From Pseudomonas putida (GTDB lineage: Bacteria; Pseudomonadota; Gammaproteobacteria; Pseudomonadales; Pseudomonadaceae): a stretch of 64,000 nt of DNA. Location of the stretch: assembly GCF_001636055.1 (NCBI RefSeq), contig NZ_CP011789.1, positions 3,100,001-3,164,000 on the forward strand, given 5' to 3'. The notes beneath the pieces are model-generated. The model worked only from the letters and a program-made list of their open reading frames with translations. It did no database searches and had not been told where the DNA came from. Below, one piece after another: positions 26,692 through 35,007 of the stretch; positions within the stretch are counted from its first letter, which is position 1, and each line of letters opens with the position of its first letter. The translations under genes were made by a program, and so were the position numbers.

Positions 26692-28116
26692 TCAGGCCTC
26701 CAGGGAAAAAGTGCGGACATCGACCAGGTGGCCGCTGACGGCTGCGGCGGCGACCATCGCTGGGCTCATCAGGTGCGTACGTGCACCGGCGCCCTGGCGG
26801 CCCTCGAAGTTGCGGTTGGTGCTCGACGCGCAGCGGTCACCGGGGCTGAGTACGTCGTCATTCATTGCCAGGCACATGGAGCAGCCCGACTGGCGCCATT
26901 CGAAACCGGCATCGACGAACAGCTGCGCCAGGCCCTCACGCTCGGCCTGTTCGCGCACCTGGGTGGAGCCGGGCACGATCATTGCGCGCACCCCTGCCGC
27001 CACCTGGCGTCCGCGCACCACGCGGGCGGCATCGCGCAGATCTTCGATGCGGGCGTTGGTGCACGAGCCGATGAAGGCATGGCTGATGGGGATCTGGTCA
27101 AGCTGCATGCCGGGTGTCAGGTCCATGTAGCGCAAGGCGCGTTGCAGGTCCTGGCGGCGGATCAGGTCAGGTTCGTGCAGCGGGTCGGGCACCTGCTGGT
27201 CGATAGGGGCGGCCTGGTCGGGGCTGGTGCCCCAGGTCACCATGGGCGCCAGCTCGCCGACATCGAGGGCAACCTCAAGATCGAACTGCGCGCCCGGGTC
27301 GCTGAACAGCGTGTCGCGCCAGCGCTGCACTGCCTGCTCCCAGAGTTCGCCCTTGGGCGCGCGGGGCTTGTCGGCAAGGTAGTCGTAGACCTTCTGGTCG
27401 GGCGCCATGAAGGCACCTCGGGCACCGGCTTCCACGGCCATGTTGCAGATGGTCATGCGCGCCTCGACGCTGAGGGCGCTGATGGTCGGGCCGGTGAACT
27501 CGATGGCATAGCCGGTCGCACCGGAGGCACCGATGCGGCGGATCAGTTGCATGATGATGTCCTTGGAGACCAGGCCTGCGCCCAGTTCGCCGGTCACCGT
27601 GACGCGCAGGGTCTTCAGGCGCTTGTAGACCAGGGTCTGGGTGGCCAGCAGGTGCTCGATCTCCGAGGTGCCGATGCCGAAACCGAAGGCGCCCAGCGCG
27701 CCGTAGGTGGTGGTGTGGCTGTCGCCGGCCGCGACCACCATGCCGGGCAGGATGAAACCTTGCTCGGGCGCCACCACGTGCTCGATGCCTTGGCGCTTGT
27801 CCAGCACATCGAACAGTTCGATGCCGAAGTCGCGGCAGTTCTGCTCGAAGTAGGAGACCTGCAGTGCGCCGCCAGCGTCAGGCATGGTGGCGATGCGCTC
27901 GGGGGCGGTGGGGTTGACGTGGTCGACCACCGCCAGCGTACAGGCCGGGCGCCAGACCTGCCGCCCGGCTTCGCGCAGGCCGCTGAAGGCCTGGGGGCTG
28001 GTGTATTCGTTGGCGACTTGGCGGTCGATGTACAGCAGCACATGGCCCTGGTCGTCCAGGGTGCAGACGGTGTGGGCGTCGAGGTGTTTGTCGTAGAGGG
28101 TTCTGGGGCGATGCAT
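26692..28116 (-). CDS. leuC: LeuC-like large subunit of an aconitase-superfamily hydro-lyase
   Basis: A 474-residue [4Fe-4S] subunit. The cluster cysteines appear in FIGSCTNARIEDL and in SGCSMCLAMND; the active-site segments VAAGDSHTTTYGALGAFGFGIG and NRNFEGRQG are also present. Length equals typical LeuC (466-477). The start at 28116 (MHRPRTLYDKH) begins at the conserved TLYDK; an ATG 27 bases upstream has no better ribosome site. First gene of leuC-leuD-2HCT, transcribed away from the tetR gene, with a perfect palindrome upstream. Reaction family: dehydration/rehydration of 2- or 3-hydroxyacids. Isopropylmalate is possible, but the context favours a catabolic substrate. Confidence 0.88.
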   Translation of the reverse strand: MHRPRTLYDKHLDAHTVCTLDDQGHVLLYIDRQVANEYTSPQAFSGLREAGRQVWRPACTLAVVDHVNPTAPERIATMPDAGGALQVSYFEQNCRDFGIELFDVLDKRQGIEHVVAPEQGFILPGMVVAAGDSHTTTYGALGAFGFGIGTSEIEHLLATQTLVYKRLKTLRVTVTGELGAGLVSKDIIMQLIRRIGASGATGYAIEFTGPTISALSVEARMTICNMAVEAGARGAFMAPDQKVYDYLADKPRAPKGELWEQAVQRWRDTLFSDPGAQFDLEVALDVGELAPMVTWGTSPDQAAPIDQQVPDPLHEPDLIRRQDLQRALRYMDLTPGMQLDQIPISHAFIGSCTNARIEDLRDAARVVRGRQVAAGVRAMIVPGSTQVREQAEREGLAQLFVDAGFEWRQSGCSMCLAMNDDVLSPGDRCASSTNRNFEGRQGAGARTHLMSPAMVAAAAVSGHLVDVRTFSLEA

Positions 28117-28223
28117 GGCTGTCACTCGCGATCGAATGGTCATGGGCGTAGGCGTCACGGTAAGCGCCTGGGTCCAGCTTATTCCGTTCGAATCGTGGAA
28201 CAACGCAGCCAACGTAATGCTGT

Positions 28224-28242
28224 GCTGCACGAATCGTGCAGC
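28224..28242. promoter_or_regulatory. Perfect 19-bp palindrome, likely TetR operator
   Basis: GCTGCACGA-A-TCGTGCAGC is exact over both 9-base arms and sits in the 185-base gap between the divergent leuC-like and tetR genes, 60 bases before the tetR start. The inner element CGAATCGTG recurs 41 bases away at 28189-28197, with flanking GTTC/GAAC symmetry. Size and position are typical of TetR dimer operators controlling both promoters. Confidence 0.65.
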
Positions 28243-28301
28243 ATGCCGGGCGAGCGTCCTGGCTGGTATGCTCTGCAGCGAACCCACCTCAAGAGACCAC
28301 C

Positions 28302-28850
28302 ATGGCAAGGCCGCGAAAACAGGACAGCAGCGACAGCGACGTCAAGGCACAGATCATCGATGCCGCATTGCGGGTGATCCAGCGCGACGGTTCGGTGTGC
28401 GCCACCTACCGGCGCATCGCCAGCGAGGCCGGGGTTTCGCCAGGGACCATGACCTACCACTTCAGCACCATCCAAGAGATCGTCGCGGCAGCCTTCGTCA
28501 AGATGACCAACCGCATCGCCGATCAGTACTTCACCCGCCTGGGCGATGCGCGTGATGCCGAGCATGCCCGCGAACTGCTGGCCGACCTGATCTGTGGCGA
28601 GCTGTGGAAAGCTTCCGGGCAGATGCTGCTGATCTTCGAACTCTATGCCTTCGTCTCGCGCCACCCCGACTACACCTACATCATGGACGACTGGATGGCC
28701 CGCTCGCGGGCGGCGTTGCAGGTGCATTTCGACGAGAAGACCGCGCGGGCGCTGGATGCGCTGATCGAAGGCTTCACCATTCACAATGCGCTGAGCCGCA
28801 CGGTGGTAAGCCGGGACGACATCCTGGCATTGATCCGTGCGGTGTCATGA
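28302..28850 (+). CDS. TetR-family transcriptional regulator
   Basis: A 182-residue repressor with a TetR N-terminal domain (about 14-60; recognition region ATYRRIASEAGVSPGTMTYHF) and a helical ligand-binding C-terminal domain. Start 28302 (MARPRKQD) follows AAGAGA. It is divergent from the leuC-leuD-transporter operon and most likely represses it and itself through the 19-bp palindrome in between; the inducer would be the transported acid or its product. The gene ends shortly before the terminator of the efflux operon. Confidence 0.9.
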   Translation: MARPRKQDSSDSDVKAQIIDAALRVIQRDGSVCATYRRIASEAGVSPGTMTYHFSTIQEIVAAAFVKMTNRIADQYFTRLGDARDAEHARELLADLICGELWKASGQMLLIFELYAFVSRHPDYTYIMDDWMARSRAALQVHFDEKTARALDALIEGFTIHNALSRTVVSRDDILALIRAVS

Positions 28851-28881
28851 GCCTGACGCCGGTGCGCACGGCCAGGGCTGC

Positions 28882-28915
28882 AAAAAAAAGCCCCGCGGAC
28901 CAAGGTCGGCGGGGC
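28882..28915 (-). terminator. Strong intrinsic terminator of the mexEF-oprN operon
   Basis: On the minus strand a GCCCCGC stem (arms 28909-28915 and 28890-28896), extended by an inner GACC/GGTC pair around a two-base loop, is followed by eight T (the A run at 28882-28889). It lies about 55 bases past the oprN stop. Confidence 0.85.
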
Positions 28916-28970
28916 AAAGGGTTGGGGGAGGGACCAATCAAAGGAGTCGTTGCAACGGGTCGCGTGAGGG

Positions 28971-30386
28971 TTACTTCACGCTGGCCACGGTGTCTGGCTG
29001 CCAGCCGCCACCCAAGGCCTTGTAGATCGAGACGATGCCGCGATACAGCTCGACTTCGCCCTGGGCCTGGGCATCTTCGGCGGCAAGCTTTTCGCGCTCG
29101 GCATCGAGCAACACCAGGTAATCCACCGTGCCTTCGCGGTAGCGCACCGAGGCCAGTTCTGCCGCCTTGCCGCTGGCATCGCTCTGGCGGATCAGCGACA
29201 GCAGGCGCTGCTGGCGCTTGCCGTAATCGCTGAACGCATTGGAGGACTCTTCCAGTGCCAGCAGTACCTGTTGCTCATAGGTCGCCAGCGCGCCTTCGGC
29301 GTCGGCCTTGGCGCCGCGCAAGCGGGCACGCACGCTGCCCAGGTCGAAGGCGGCCCAGCTGATGGTCGGGCCCAGTGCCCAGGCATTGGCAGCGGACGAA
29401 CCGATCTGCGAGCCACGCCCAGCGGTGAAGCCCAGGAAGCCGCTCAGGCTGACCCGTGGGAACAGGTCGGCGGTGGCGACGCCCACATTGGCGGTGGCGG
29501 CGGCGAGTTGACGCTCGGCGCTGCGGATGTCGGGGCGGCGGCGCAGCAGTTCACCCGGATCACCCACCGGCAGCGCCTTGGCGATTGCAGGCAGTTGCTT
29601 GGGCGACAGGTCCACGCTCAGTGCGTCCGGGCGCTCACCCAGCAGGGTGGCGATACGGTTGCGTGCCCGCACCTGCTCGGCCTGCAGTTGCGGCACGGTG
29701 GCCTCGACCGCCGCCAGGCGGGCATCGGCACGCACCACATCCAGCTCGTTGCCGACCCCGGTGTCGCGCAGGGTCACGGTGATGCTGCGCGAGTCTTGCT
29801 GGGTCTTGAGGTTGGCCAGGGCGATCTTTTCGCGCAACTGGGCGCCACGCAGCTGACCGTAGGCATCGACCAGCTCGGCGATCAGGCTGACCTGCAGTTG
29901 TTGCAGGTCGGCTTCGGCGGCGTCCTCCTGAGCCTTGCTGGCCTCGATCTGACGCTGGATGCGGCCGAACAGGTCGACCTCCCAGGCCATGTCCAGGCCC
30001 AGGTCATAGCGCTCGGTGTTGACTCGGCGATCGGTCTGGCCGGGTACCTGGCCCTTGCCGATGTCGCTGCTGGCACGGCTGGTGACCACCGGCAGGTCGT
30101 CGTTGGAGACGTCCTCGCGGATCGAGCGTGCGGCCTTGAGGCGGGCGAAGGCCACGCGCAGGTCACGGTTGCCCTGCAGCGATGCCTGCACCAGCTGGTT
30201 CAGGGTCGGGTCGTCGAACTGCTTCCACCAGCTGCTCTCGAAGCGGCTGCGGTCCAGGGCCTTGGCCGGCGTTTCGGTATCGAAACGCGCAGGCTGGGTG
30301 TCTGGGGTCTTGTAGTCCGGGCCTACCGCGCAGGCCGCCAGGGCCAGCGCCAGAAGGCTAGGAGTCAGGGGTTTGAGCAGGTTCAT
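28971..30386 (-). CDS. oprN: RND efflux outer-membrane channel lipoprotein (OprN/TtgC type)
   Basis: A 471-residue TolC-type trimeric channel. The N-terminus MNLLKPLTPSLLALALAAC is a lipoprotein signal with lipobox LAAC, followed by VGPDYKTP, the usual start of the mature OprM family. Two repeated outer-membrane-efflux domains follow (each with long helices; NVGVATADLFPRVSLSG in the second). Its ATG overlaps the pump gene's stop by four bases, so it is translationally coupled. It forms the exit duct of the MexEF pump encoded directly upstream and ends just before the strong operon terminator. Confidence 0.9.
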   Translation of the reverse strand: MNLLKPLTPSLLALALAACAVGPDYKTPDTQPARFDTETPAKALDRSRFESSWWKQFDDPTLNQLVQASLQGNRDLRVAFARLKAARSIREDVSNDDLPVVTSRASSDIGKGQVPGQTDRRVNTERYDLGLDMAWEVDLFGRIQRQIEASKAQEDAAEADLQQLQVSLIAELVDAYGQLRGAQLREKIALANLKTQQDSRSITVTLRDTGVGNELDVVRADARLAAVEATVPQLQAEQVRARNRIATLLGERPDALSVDLSPKQLPAIAKALPVGDPGELLRRRPDIRSAERQLAAATANVGVATADLFPRVSLSGFLGFTAGRGSQIGSSAANAWALGPTISWAAFDLGSVRARLRGAKADAEGALATYEQQVLLALEESSNAFSDYGKRQQRLLSLIRQSDASGKAAELASVRYREGTVDYLVLLDAEREKLAAEDAQAQGEVELYRGIVSIYKALGGGWQPDTVASVK

Positions 30387-33300
30387 GCATGATTCTCCAG
30401 CGCTTGCACTCGCTCGGCCTTGCGGGCCTGGCGACGTTCGACGTGACGGCGGATCAGGTTGAAGAACACCGGCGTCAGGAACAGGCCGAACACGGTCACC
30501 CCGATCATCCCCGAGAACACCGCCACGCCCATGGCATGACGCATCTCGGCACCGGCACCGGAGGAGAACACCAGCGGCACTACACCCATGATGAAGGCGA
30601 TCGAGGTCATCAGAATCGGACGCAGACGCAGGCGGCAGGCTTCCAGCACGGCGGCCAGTGGGTCCAGGCCCTCGGCCTGCTTGTCCTTGGCGAACTCGAC
30701 GATGAGGATCGCGTTCTTGCACGCCAGGCCCACCAGTACGATCAGGCCGATCTGGGTGAAGATGTTGTTGTCACCCCCGGAGATGATCACGCCGGTGATG
30801 GCCGACAGCAGAGTCATCGGTACGATCAGGATTACCGCCAGTGGCAGGCTCCAGCTTTCGTACTGGGCAGCCAGCACCAGGAAGGCCAGCAGTACGCAGA
30901 GCGGGAACACGAACAGCGCGGTGTTGCCCGAGAGGATCTGCTGGTAGGTCAGGTCGGTCCACTCGTAGGTCATGCCGTTGGGCAGTTCCTCCTTCAGCAG
31001 CTTCTCGATCGCCGCCTCGGCCTGGCCAGAGCTGTAGCCTGGGGCTGCGGCACCGTTGATTTCGGCGGTGATGAAGCCGTTGTAGTGCATCACGCGGTCG
31101 GGACCGGAGGTGTCGCTGACCTTGAGGAAGGTCGCCAGCGGGATCATCTCGCCCAGGTTGTTGCGCACCTTCAACTGGCCAATCTGCTCGGCGTCGAGAC
31201 GGAACTGCTGTTCAGCCTGGACGTTGACTTGGTAGGTCCGGCCAAAGCGGTTGAAGTCGTTGGTGTACAGCGAGCCCAGGTAGACCTGCAGGGTGTCGAA
31301 GATGTCGGTGATCGCCACGCCATGGGTCTTGGCCTTTTCCCGGTCGATGGCAGCATCGACCTGCGGCACGTTGACCTGGTAGCTGGTGAACAACCCGGCG
31401 AGCTCAGGCACGCTGCGGCTCTTGGCGATGACGTTCTGGGTTTCCTTGTACAGCGCCTCGTAGCCCAGGTTGCCGCGGTCCTCGATCTGCAGGCGGAAGC
31501 CGCCAATGGTGCCCAGCCCCTGTACCGGCGGCGGTGGGAAGATCGCGATGTAGGCGTCCTGGATATCGGCGAACTGCGCGTTCAGCGCTGCGGCGATGGC
31601 TTGTGCCGACTGGCTCGGGTCCTTGCGCTCATCGAACGGCTTGAGCGGGGTGAACACGATGCCGCTGTTGGGGCTGTTGGTGAAGCCGTTGATCGACAAG
31701 CCCGGGAAGGCCACCGAGTCGGCAACGCCTGGCTGCTTGAGGGCGATTTCGCTCATGCGCTTGATCACTGCCTCCGTGCGGTCGAGGCTGGCGGCGTCAG
31801 GCAACTGGGCGAAGGCCACCAGGTATTGCTTGTCCTGCGCCGGGACGAAGCCGGTCGGGGTGGACGAGAAGCCCAGATAGGTCAGGCCCATCAGGCCGGC
31901 ATAGACGAACAGGGCGATGCCGCTGGAACGAATGACCCGGCGTACGCCACCGACGTAGCTGTTGCTGGCACGGTCGAAGAAGCGGTTGAACGGCGCGAAC
32001 AGCCAGCTGCCCAGCAGTTTCTCCAGGAACCGCGAGAAACGGTCCTTGGGCGCGTGGTGGTCCTTGAGCAGTACCGCGGCCAGGGCCGGCGACAGGGTCA
32101 GCGAGTTGAACGCCGAGATCACGGTGGAGATGGCGATGGTCAGGGCGAACTGCTTGTAGAACTGCCCGGTAAGGCCGGAAATGAACGCCGCCGGTACGAA
32201 TACCGCGCACAGTACCAGGGCGGTGGCGATGATCGGGCCGGTCACCTCGCTCATGGCTTTTTGCGTGGCCTCCATGGGCTGCAGGCCCAGGCCGATGTTG
32301 CGCTCGACGTTCTCCACCACGACGATCGCGTCGTCCACCACGATCCCGATCGCCAGGACCAGGCCGAATAGCGACAAGGCGTTGAGCGAGAAGCCGAACA
32401 GATGCATCACCGCGAAGGTACCGATCAGCGAGACCGGTACGGCCATCAGCGGGATGATCGAGGCGCGCCAGGTCTGCAGGAACAGGATCACGACCAGCAC
32501 GACCAGCACCAGGGCTTCGAACAGGGTGTGCACTACCGCTTCGATCGAGCCGCGGACGAACACGGTCGGGTCATAGACGATGCTGTAGTCCATCCCTTCC
32601 GGGAAGTCCTTCTTCAGCTCGGCCATCTTCGCCCGCACTTCGTCGGAGATCTCGATGGCGTTGGAGCCAGGGCGCTGGAAGATCGGGATCGCTACCGCCG
32701 GCTGGTTGTTCAGCAGCGAGCGGAGGGCGTACTGGCTGGAGCCCAGCTCGACGCGTGCAATGTCTTTCAGGCGGGTGATCTCGCCGTCGGCGCCGGCGCG
32801 GATGATGATGTTCTCGAACTCTTCCTCGCTGACCAGACGGCCCTGGGTGTTGATCGACAACTGGAAGCTGGTCGAGCCGGGGGCGGGCGGTGCGCCCAAC
32901 TGACCGGCAGCGACCTGGCGGTTCTGTTCGCGGATCGCCGCGACCACGTCGCTGGCAGTCAGGTTGCGCGAGGCGGTCTTGTTCGGGTCCAGCCACACAC
33001 GCAGGGAGTAGTCGCCCATGCCGAACAGCTGCACGTCACCGACACCGCCCAGGCGCGCCAGCTCATCCTTGATGTTGAGGATGGCGTAGTTGGACAGGTA
33101 GAGCATGTCGTAGCGCTGGTCCGGCGAGGTCAGGTGCACGACCATGGTCAGGTCGGGCGAGGCCTTGTCGACGGTGATACCGATGCGCGTCACTTCCTCG
33201 GGCAGCTTGGGCTGGGTCCGGGTCACGCGGTTCTGTACCTGCACCTGCGCGTTGTCCAGGTCGGTGCCCAGGGCGAAGGTGATGGTCAGGGTCAGCTTGC

Positions 33301-33562
33301 CATCGGCGGTGGACTGCGAGGACATGTAGAGCATGTTCTCGACACCGGTAATGGCTTGTTCAAGCGGTGCGGCGACGGTTTCGCCGATCACCTTGGGGTT
33401 GGCGCCCGGGAAGTTGGCGCGCACGACCACGGTCGGTGGCACGACTTCAGGGTATTCGCTGATCGGCAACTGGAACAGCGAGATGCCACCGGCGATCAGC
33501 AGCACGAGCGAGAGCACGGCGGCGAAGATCGGGCGGGTGATGAAGAATTTCGAGAAGTTCAT
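30383..33562 (-). CDS. mexF: RND multidrug efflux transporter MexF
   Basis: A 1059-residue inner-membrane proton/drug antiporter. It begins MNFSKFFITRPIFAAVLS, has twelve membrane segments and two large periplasmic loops, the TM4 aspartate pair (GIVVDDAIVVVENVE) and the TM10 lysine (GLACKNAILIVEFA) needed for proton relay. Many stretches match what I recall of P. aeruginosa MexF rather than MexB or MexD, including ISEYPEVVPPTVVVRANF. Expected substrates: chloramphenicol, fluoroquinolones, trimethoprim, quinolone signals. Operon order is mexE-mexF-oprN with a 12-base gap before it and a 4-base overlap after it. Confidence 0.95.
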   Translation of the reverse strand: MNFSKFFITRPIFAAVLSLVLLIAGGISLFQLPISEYPEVVPPTVVVRANFPGANPKVIGETVAAPLEQAITGVENMLYMSSQSTADGKLTLTITFALGTDLDNAQVQVQNRVTRTQPKLPEEVTRIGITVDKASPDLTMVVHLTSPDQRYDMLYLSNYAILNIKDELARLGGVGDVQLFGMGDYSLRVWLDPNKTASRNLTASDVVAAIREQNRQVAAGQLGAPPAPGSTSFQLSINTQGRLVSEEEFENIIIRAGADGEITRLKDIARVELGSSQYALRSLLNNQPAVAIPIFQRPGSNAIEISDEVRAKMAELKKDFPEGMDYSIVYDPTVFVRGSIEAVVHTLFEALVLVVLVVILFLQTWRASIIPLMAVPVSLIGTFAVMHLFGFSLNALSLFGLVLAIGIVVDDAIVVVENVERNIGLGLQPMEATQKAMSEVTGPIIATALVLCAVFVPAAFISGLTGQFYKQFALTIAISTVISAFNSLTLSPALAAVLLKDHHAPKDRFSRFLEKLLGSWLFAPFNRFFDRASNSYVGGVRRVIRSSGIALFVYAGLMGLTYLGFSSTPTGFVPAQDKQYLVAFAQLPDAASLDRTEAVIKRMSEIALKQPGVADSVAFPGLSINGFTNSPNSGIVFTPLKPFDERKDPSQSAQAIAAALNAQFADIQDAYIAIFPPPPVQGLGTIGGFRLQIEDRGNLGYEALYKETQNVIAKSRSVPELAGLFTSYQVNVPQVDAAIDREKAKTHGVAITDIFDTLQVYLGSLYTNDFNRFGRTYQVNVQAEQQFRLDAEQIGQLKVRNNLGEMIPLATFLKVSDTSGPDRVMHYNGFITAEINGAAAPGYSSGQAEAAIEKLLKEELPNGMTYEWTDLTYQQILSGNTALFVFPLCVLLAFLVLAAQYESWSLPLAVILIVPMTLLSAITGVIISGGDNNIFTQIGLIVLVGLACKNAILIVEFAKDKQAEGLDPLAAVLEACRLRLRPILMTSIAFIMGVVPLVFSSGAGAEMRHAMGVAVFSGMIGVTVFGLFLTPVFFNLIRRHVERRQARKAERVQALENHA

Positions 33563-33574
33563 CGATGTTGTCCC

Positions 33575-34816
33575 TTAACCGCGCGGTGCCTGGGCACTGG
33601 CGACTTTCACATTCGAACCTGCCACCGCCGGTGCCGGATTGCTGGCTTCCAGCGCCTGACGCTGACGGGCGAGGGTGGCGAGGGTTTCTTCACTGGCCAT
33701 TGGGGTTTCCTCCGGGGTGACCGGCGAGCCTGGGCGCACACGCTGCAGGCCCTTGACCACGATGCGGTCGTCCTTGCTCAGGCCGTTGCGCACGATACGC
33801 AGGCCTTCGAGCTTCGGACCCAATTCCACCGCGCGGTAGGCGGCCTTGTTGTCCTTGTCCATGACCAGCACGAACTTCTTGCCAAGGTCGGTGCCGACCG
33901 CTTCGTCATTGATCAGCACGGCGTCGTACTTGGCGCTGCCGACCAGTTTCAGGCGGGCGTAGAGGCCTGGGGTGAATTGGCCATCGCGGTTGTCGAACAC
34001 GGCGCGACCACGGATGGTGCCGGTGCGCGGGTTGACCTGGTTGTCGACGAAGTTCATCTGGCCCAGGTGCGGGTTGCCGGTCTCGTTGGTCAGGCCCAGG
34101 TACACCGGGGTGGTCTGGCCGCGCTGGCCCTGGCGGGCAAGCTGGGTGTACTTGAGGTACACGCGCTCGTCGGCGTCGAAGTAGGCGTAGACCTTGTCGG
34201 TGGAGACCACGCTGGTCAGCGGGGTGACGTCGGCGGTGACGATGTTGCCAGCGGTGAAGTCGGCACGGCTGACGCGGCCACTGATCGGCGAGGTGACGCG
34301 GGTGAAGCTCAGGTTCAGGCGGGCCAGGTCGAGCTGGGCCTGGATCGCATCCACCCCGGCGCGGGCCTCGGCGGCGGCGCTGGTGCGCGATTCGGCAAGC
34401 TCGGCGGAGATGGCGTTGCTGTCGCGCAGGCGCTCGCCACGGCGGGCTTCGTTGGCGCTGCGGATGGCGGTGGCCTTGGCCTGTTGCAATTGGGCTTCGA
34501 GGCGACGGACTTCAGCCTGGAACGGGCGCGGGTCGATCTGGAACAGCAGGTCGCCTTTCTTGACCTGGGCGCCTTCGGTGAAGGCCACCAGGTCGATCTG
34601 GCCGGAGACGCGCGGGCGGACTTCCACGGTTTCCGGGGCTTCCAGGCGTCCGGTGAACTCATCCCATTCGTTGATCGGCTGCTCGATCACCTTGGCCACG
34701 CTCACCTTGGGGGCGGCGGGAGCCTGCATGGCGTCGGGGGTTTTACCGCAAGCGCTGATCACCGCCACTGCCAGGGCAGCGAGGGGATAGCGCAGGGCCT
34801 TGAATGAATATTCCAT
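33575..34816 (-). CDS. mexE: RND efflux periplasmic adaptor MexE
   Basis: A 413-residue membrane-fusion protein. The lipoprotein signal (lipobox ISAC at about residues 19-22) anchors it to the inner membrane. Biotinyl-lipoyl halves (EVRPRVSGQI and SPISGRVSRADF) flank an alpha-helical hairpin; the barrel and membrane-proximal domains follow. Start 34816 has GGAG seven bases upstream; an in-frame ATG five codons earlier overlaps that site. It heads mexE-mexF-oprN. In P. aeruginosa this operon is driven by the LysR protein MexT; no mexT is seen here, but a LysR-like half-site pair lies about 84-100 bases upstream. Confidence 0.92.
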   Translation of the reverse strand: MEYSFKALRYPLAALAVAVISACGKTPDAMQAPAAPKVSVAKVIEQPINEWDEFTGRLEAPETVEVRPRVSGQIDLVAFTEGAQVKKGDLLFQIDPRPFQAEVRRLEAQLQQAKATAIRSANEARRGERLRDSNAISAELAESRTSAAAEARAGVDAIQAQLDLARLNLSFTRVTSPISGRVSRADFTAGNIVTADVTPLTSVVSTDKVYAYFDADERVYLKYTQLARQGQRGQTTPVYLGLTNETGNPHLGQMNFVDNQVNPRTGTIRGRAVFDNRDGQFTPGLYARLKLVGSAKYDAVLINDEAVGTDLGKKFVLVMDKDNKAAYRAVELGPKLEGLRIVRNGLSKDDRIVVKGLQRVRPGSPVTPEETPMASEETLATLARQRQALEASNPAPAVAGSNVKVASAQAPRG

Positions 34817-34899
34817 GGAGAACTCCGCCACTGTATTGATAGTGGGCGGATCATGAGTGTGTTGCGTTAAAGGAACGAATCGAATGGCGCGAAGGTCAT

Positions 34900-34916
34900 T
34901 ATCACGCGGAATGATA
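34900..34916. promoter_or_regulatory. LysR-type T-N11-A box upstream of mexE
   Basis: TATCA-N7-TGATA, an inverted repeat containing the ATC-N9-GAT core of LysR (nod-box-like) sites, begins about 84 bases before the mexE start. MexT is known to bind nod-box-type sequences before mexE, so a MexT-like regulator encoded elsewhere could act here. The same arms and spacing recur at 38198. Confidence 0.4.
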
Positions 34917-34952
34917 TGTCGAGCCTGTTTATCGATGGCGACACATGTGGCA

Positions 34953-34994
34953 GTGAGGGGCAGCGGCGTTGCGACGTGCTCGCGACCCCCTCAC
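34953..34994 (-). terminator. Possible terminator after the oxidoreductase gene
   Basis: GTGAGGGG/CCCCTCAC arms (34953-34960, 34987-34994) with an inner GCGA/TCGC stem lie 14 bases past the oxidoreductase stop on the minus strand. No T run follows, so termination is uncertain. Confidence 0.4.
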
Positions 34995-35007
34995 CGCATG
35001 ACTGAAA

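Noticed and set aside
25930..28377. An 815-codon plus-strand open frame over leuC-leuD and the transporter start
   Set aside because: It is the antisense shadow of high-GC3 genes; composition is Ala/Gly/Asp/His-biased and no domain is seen.
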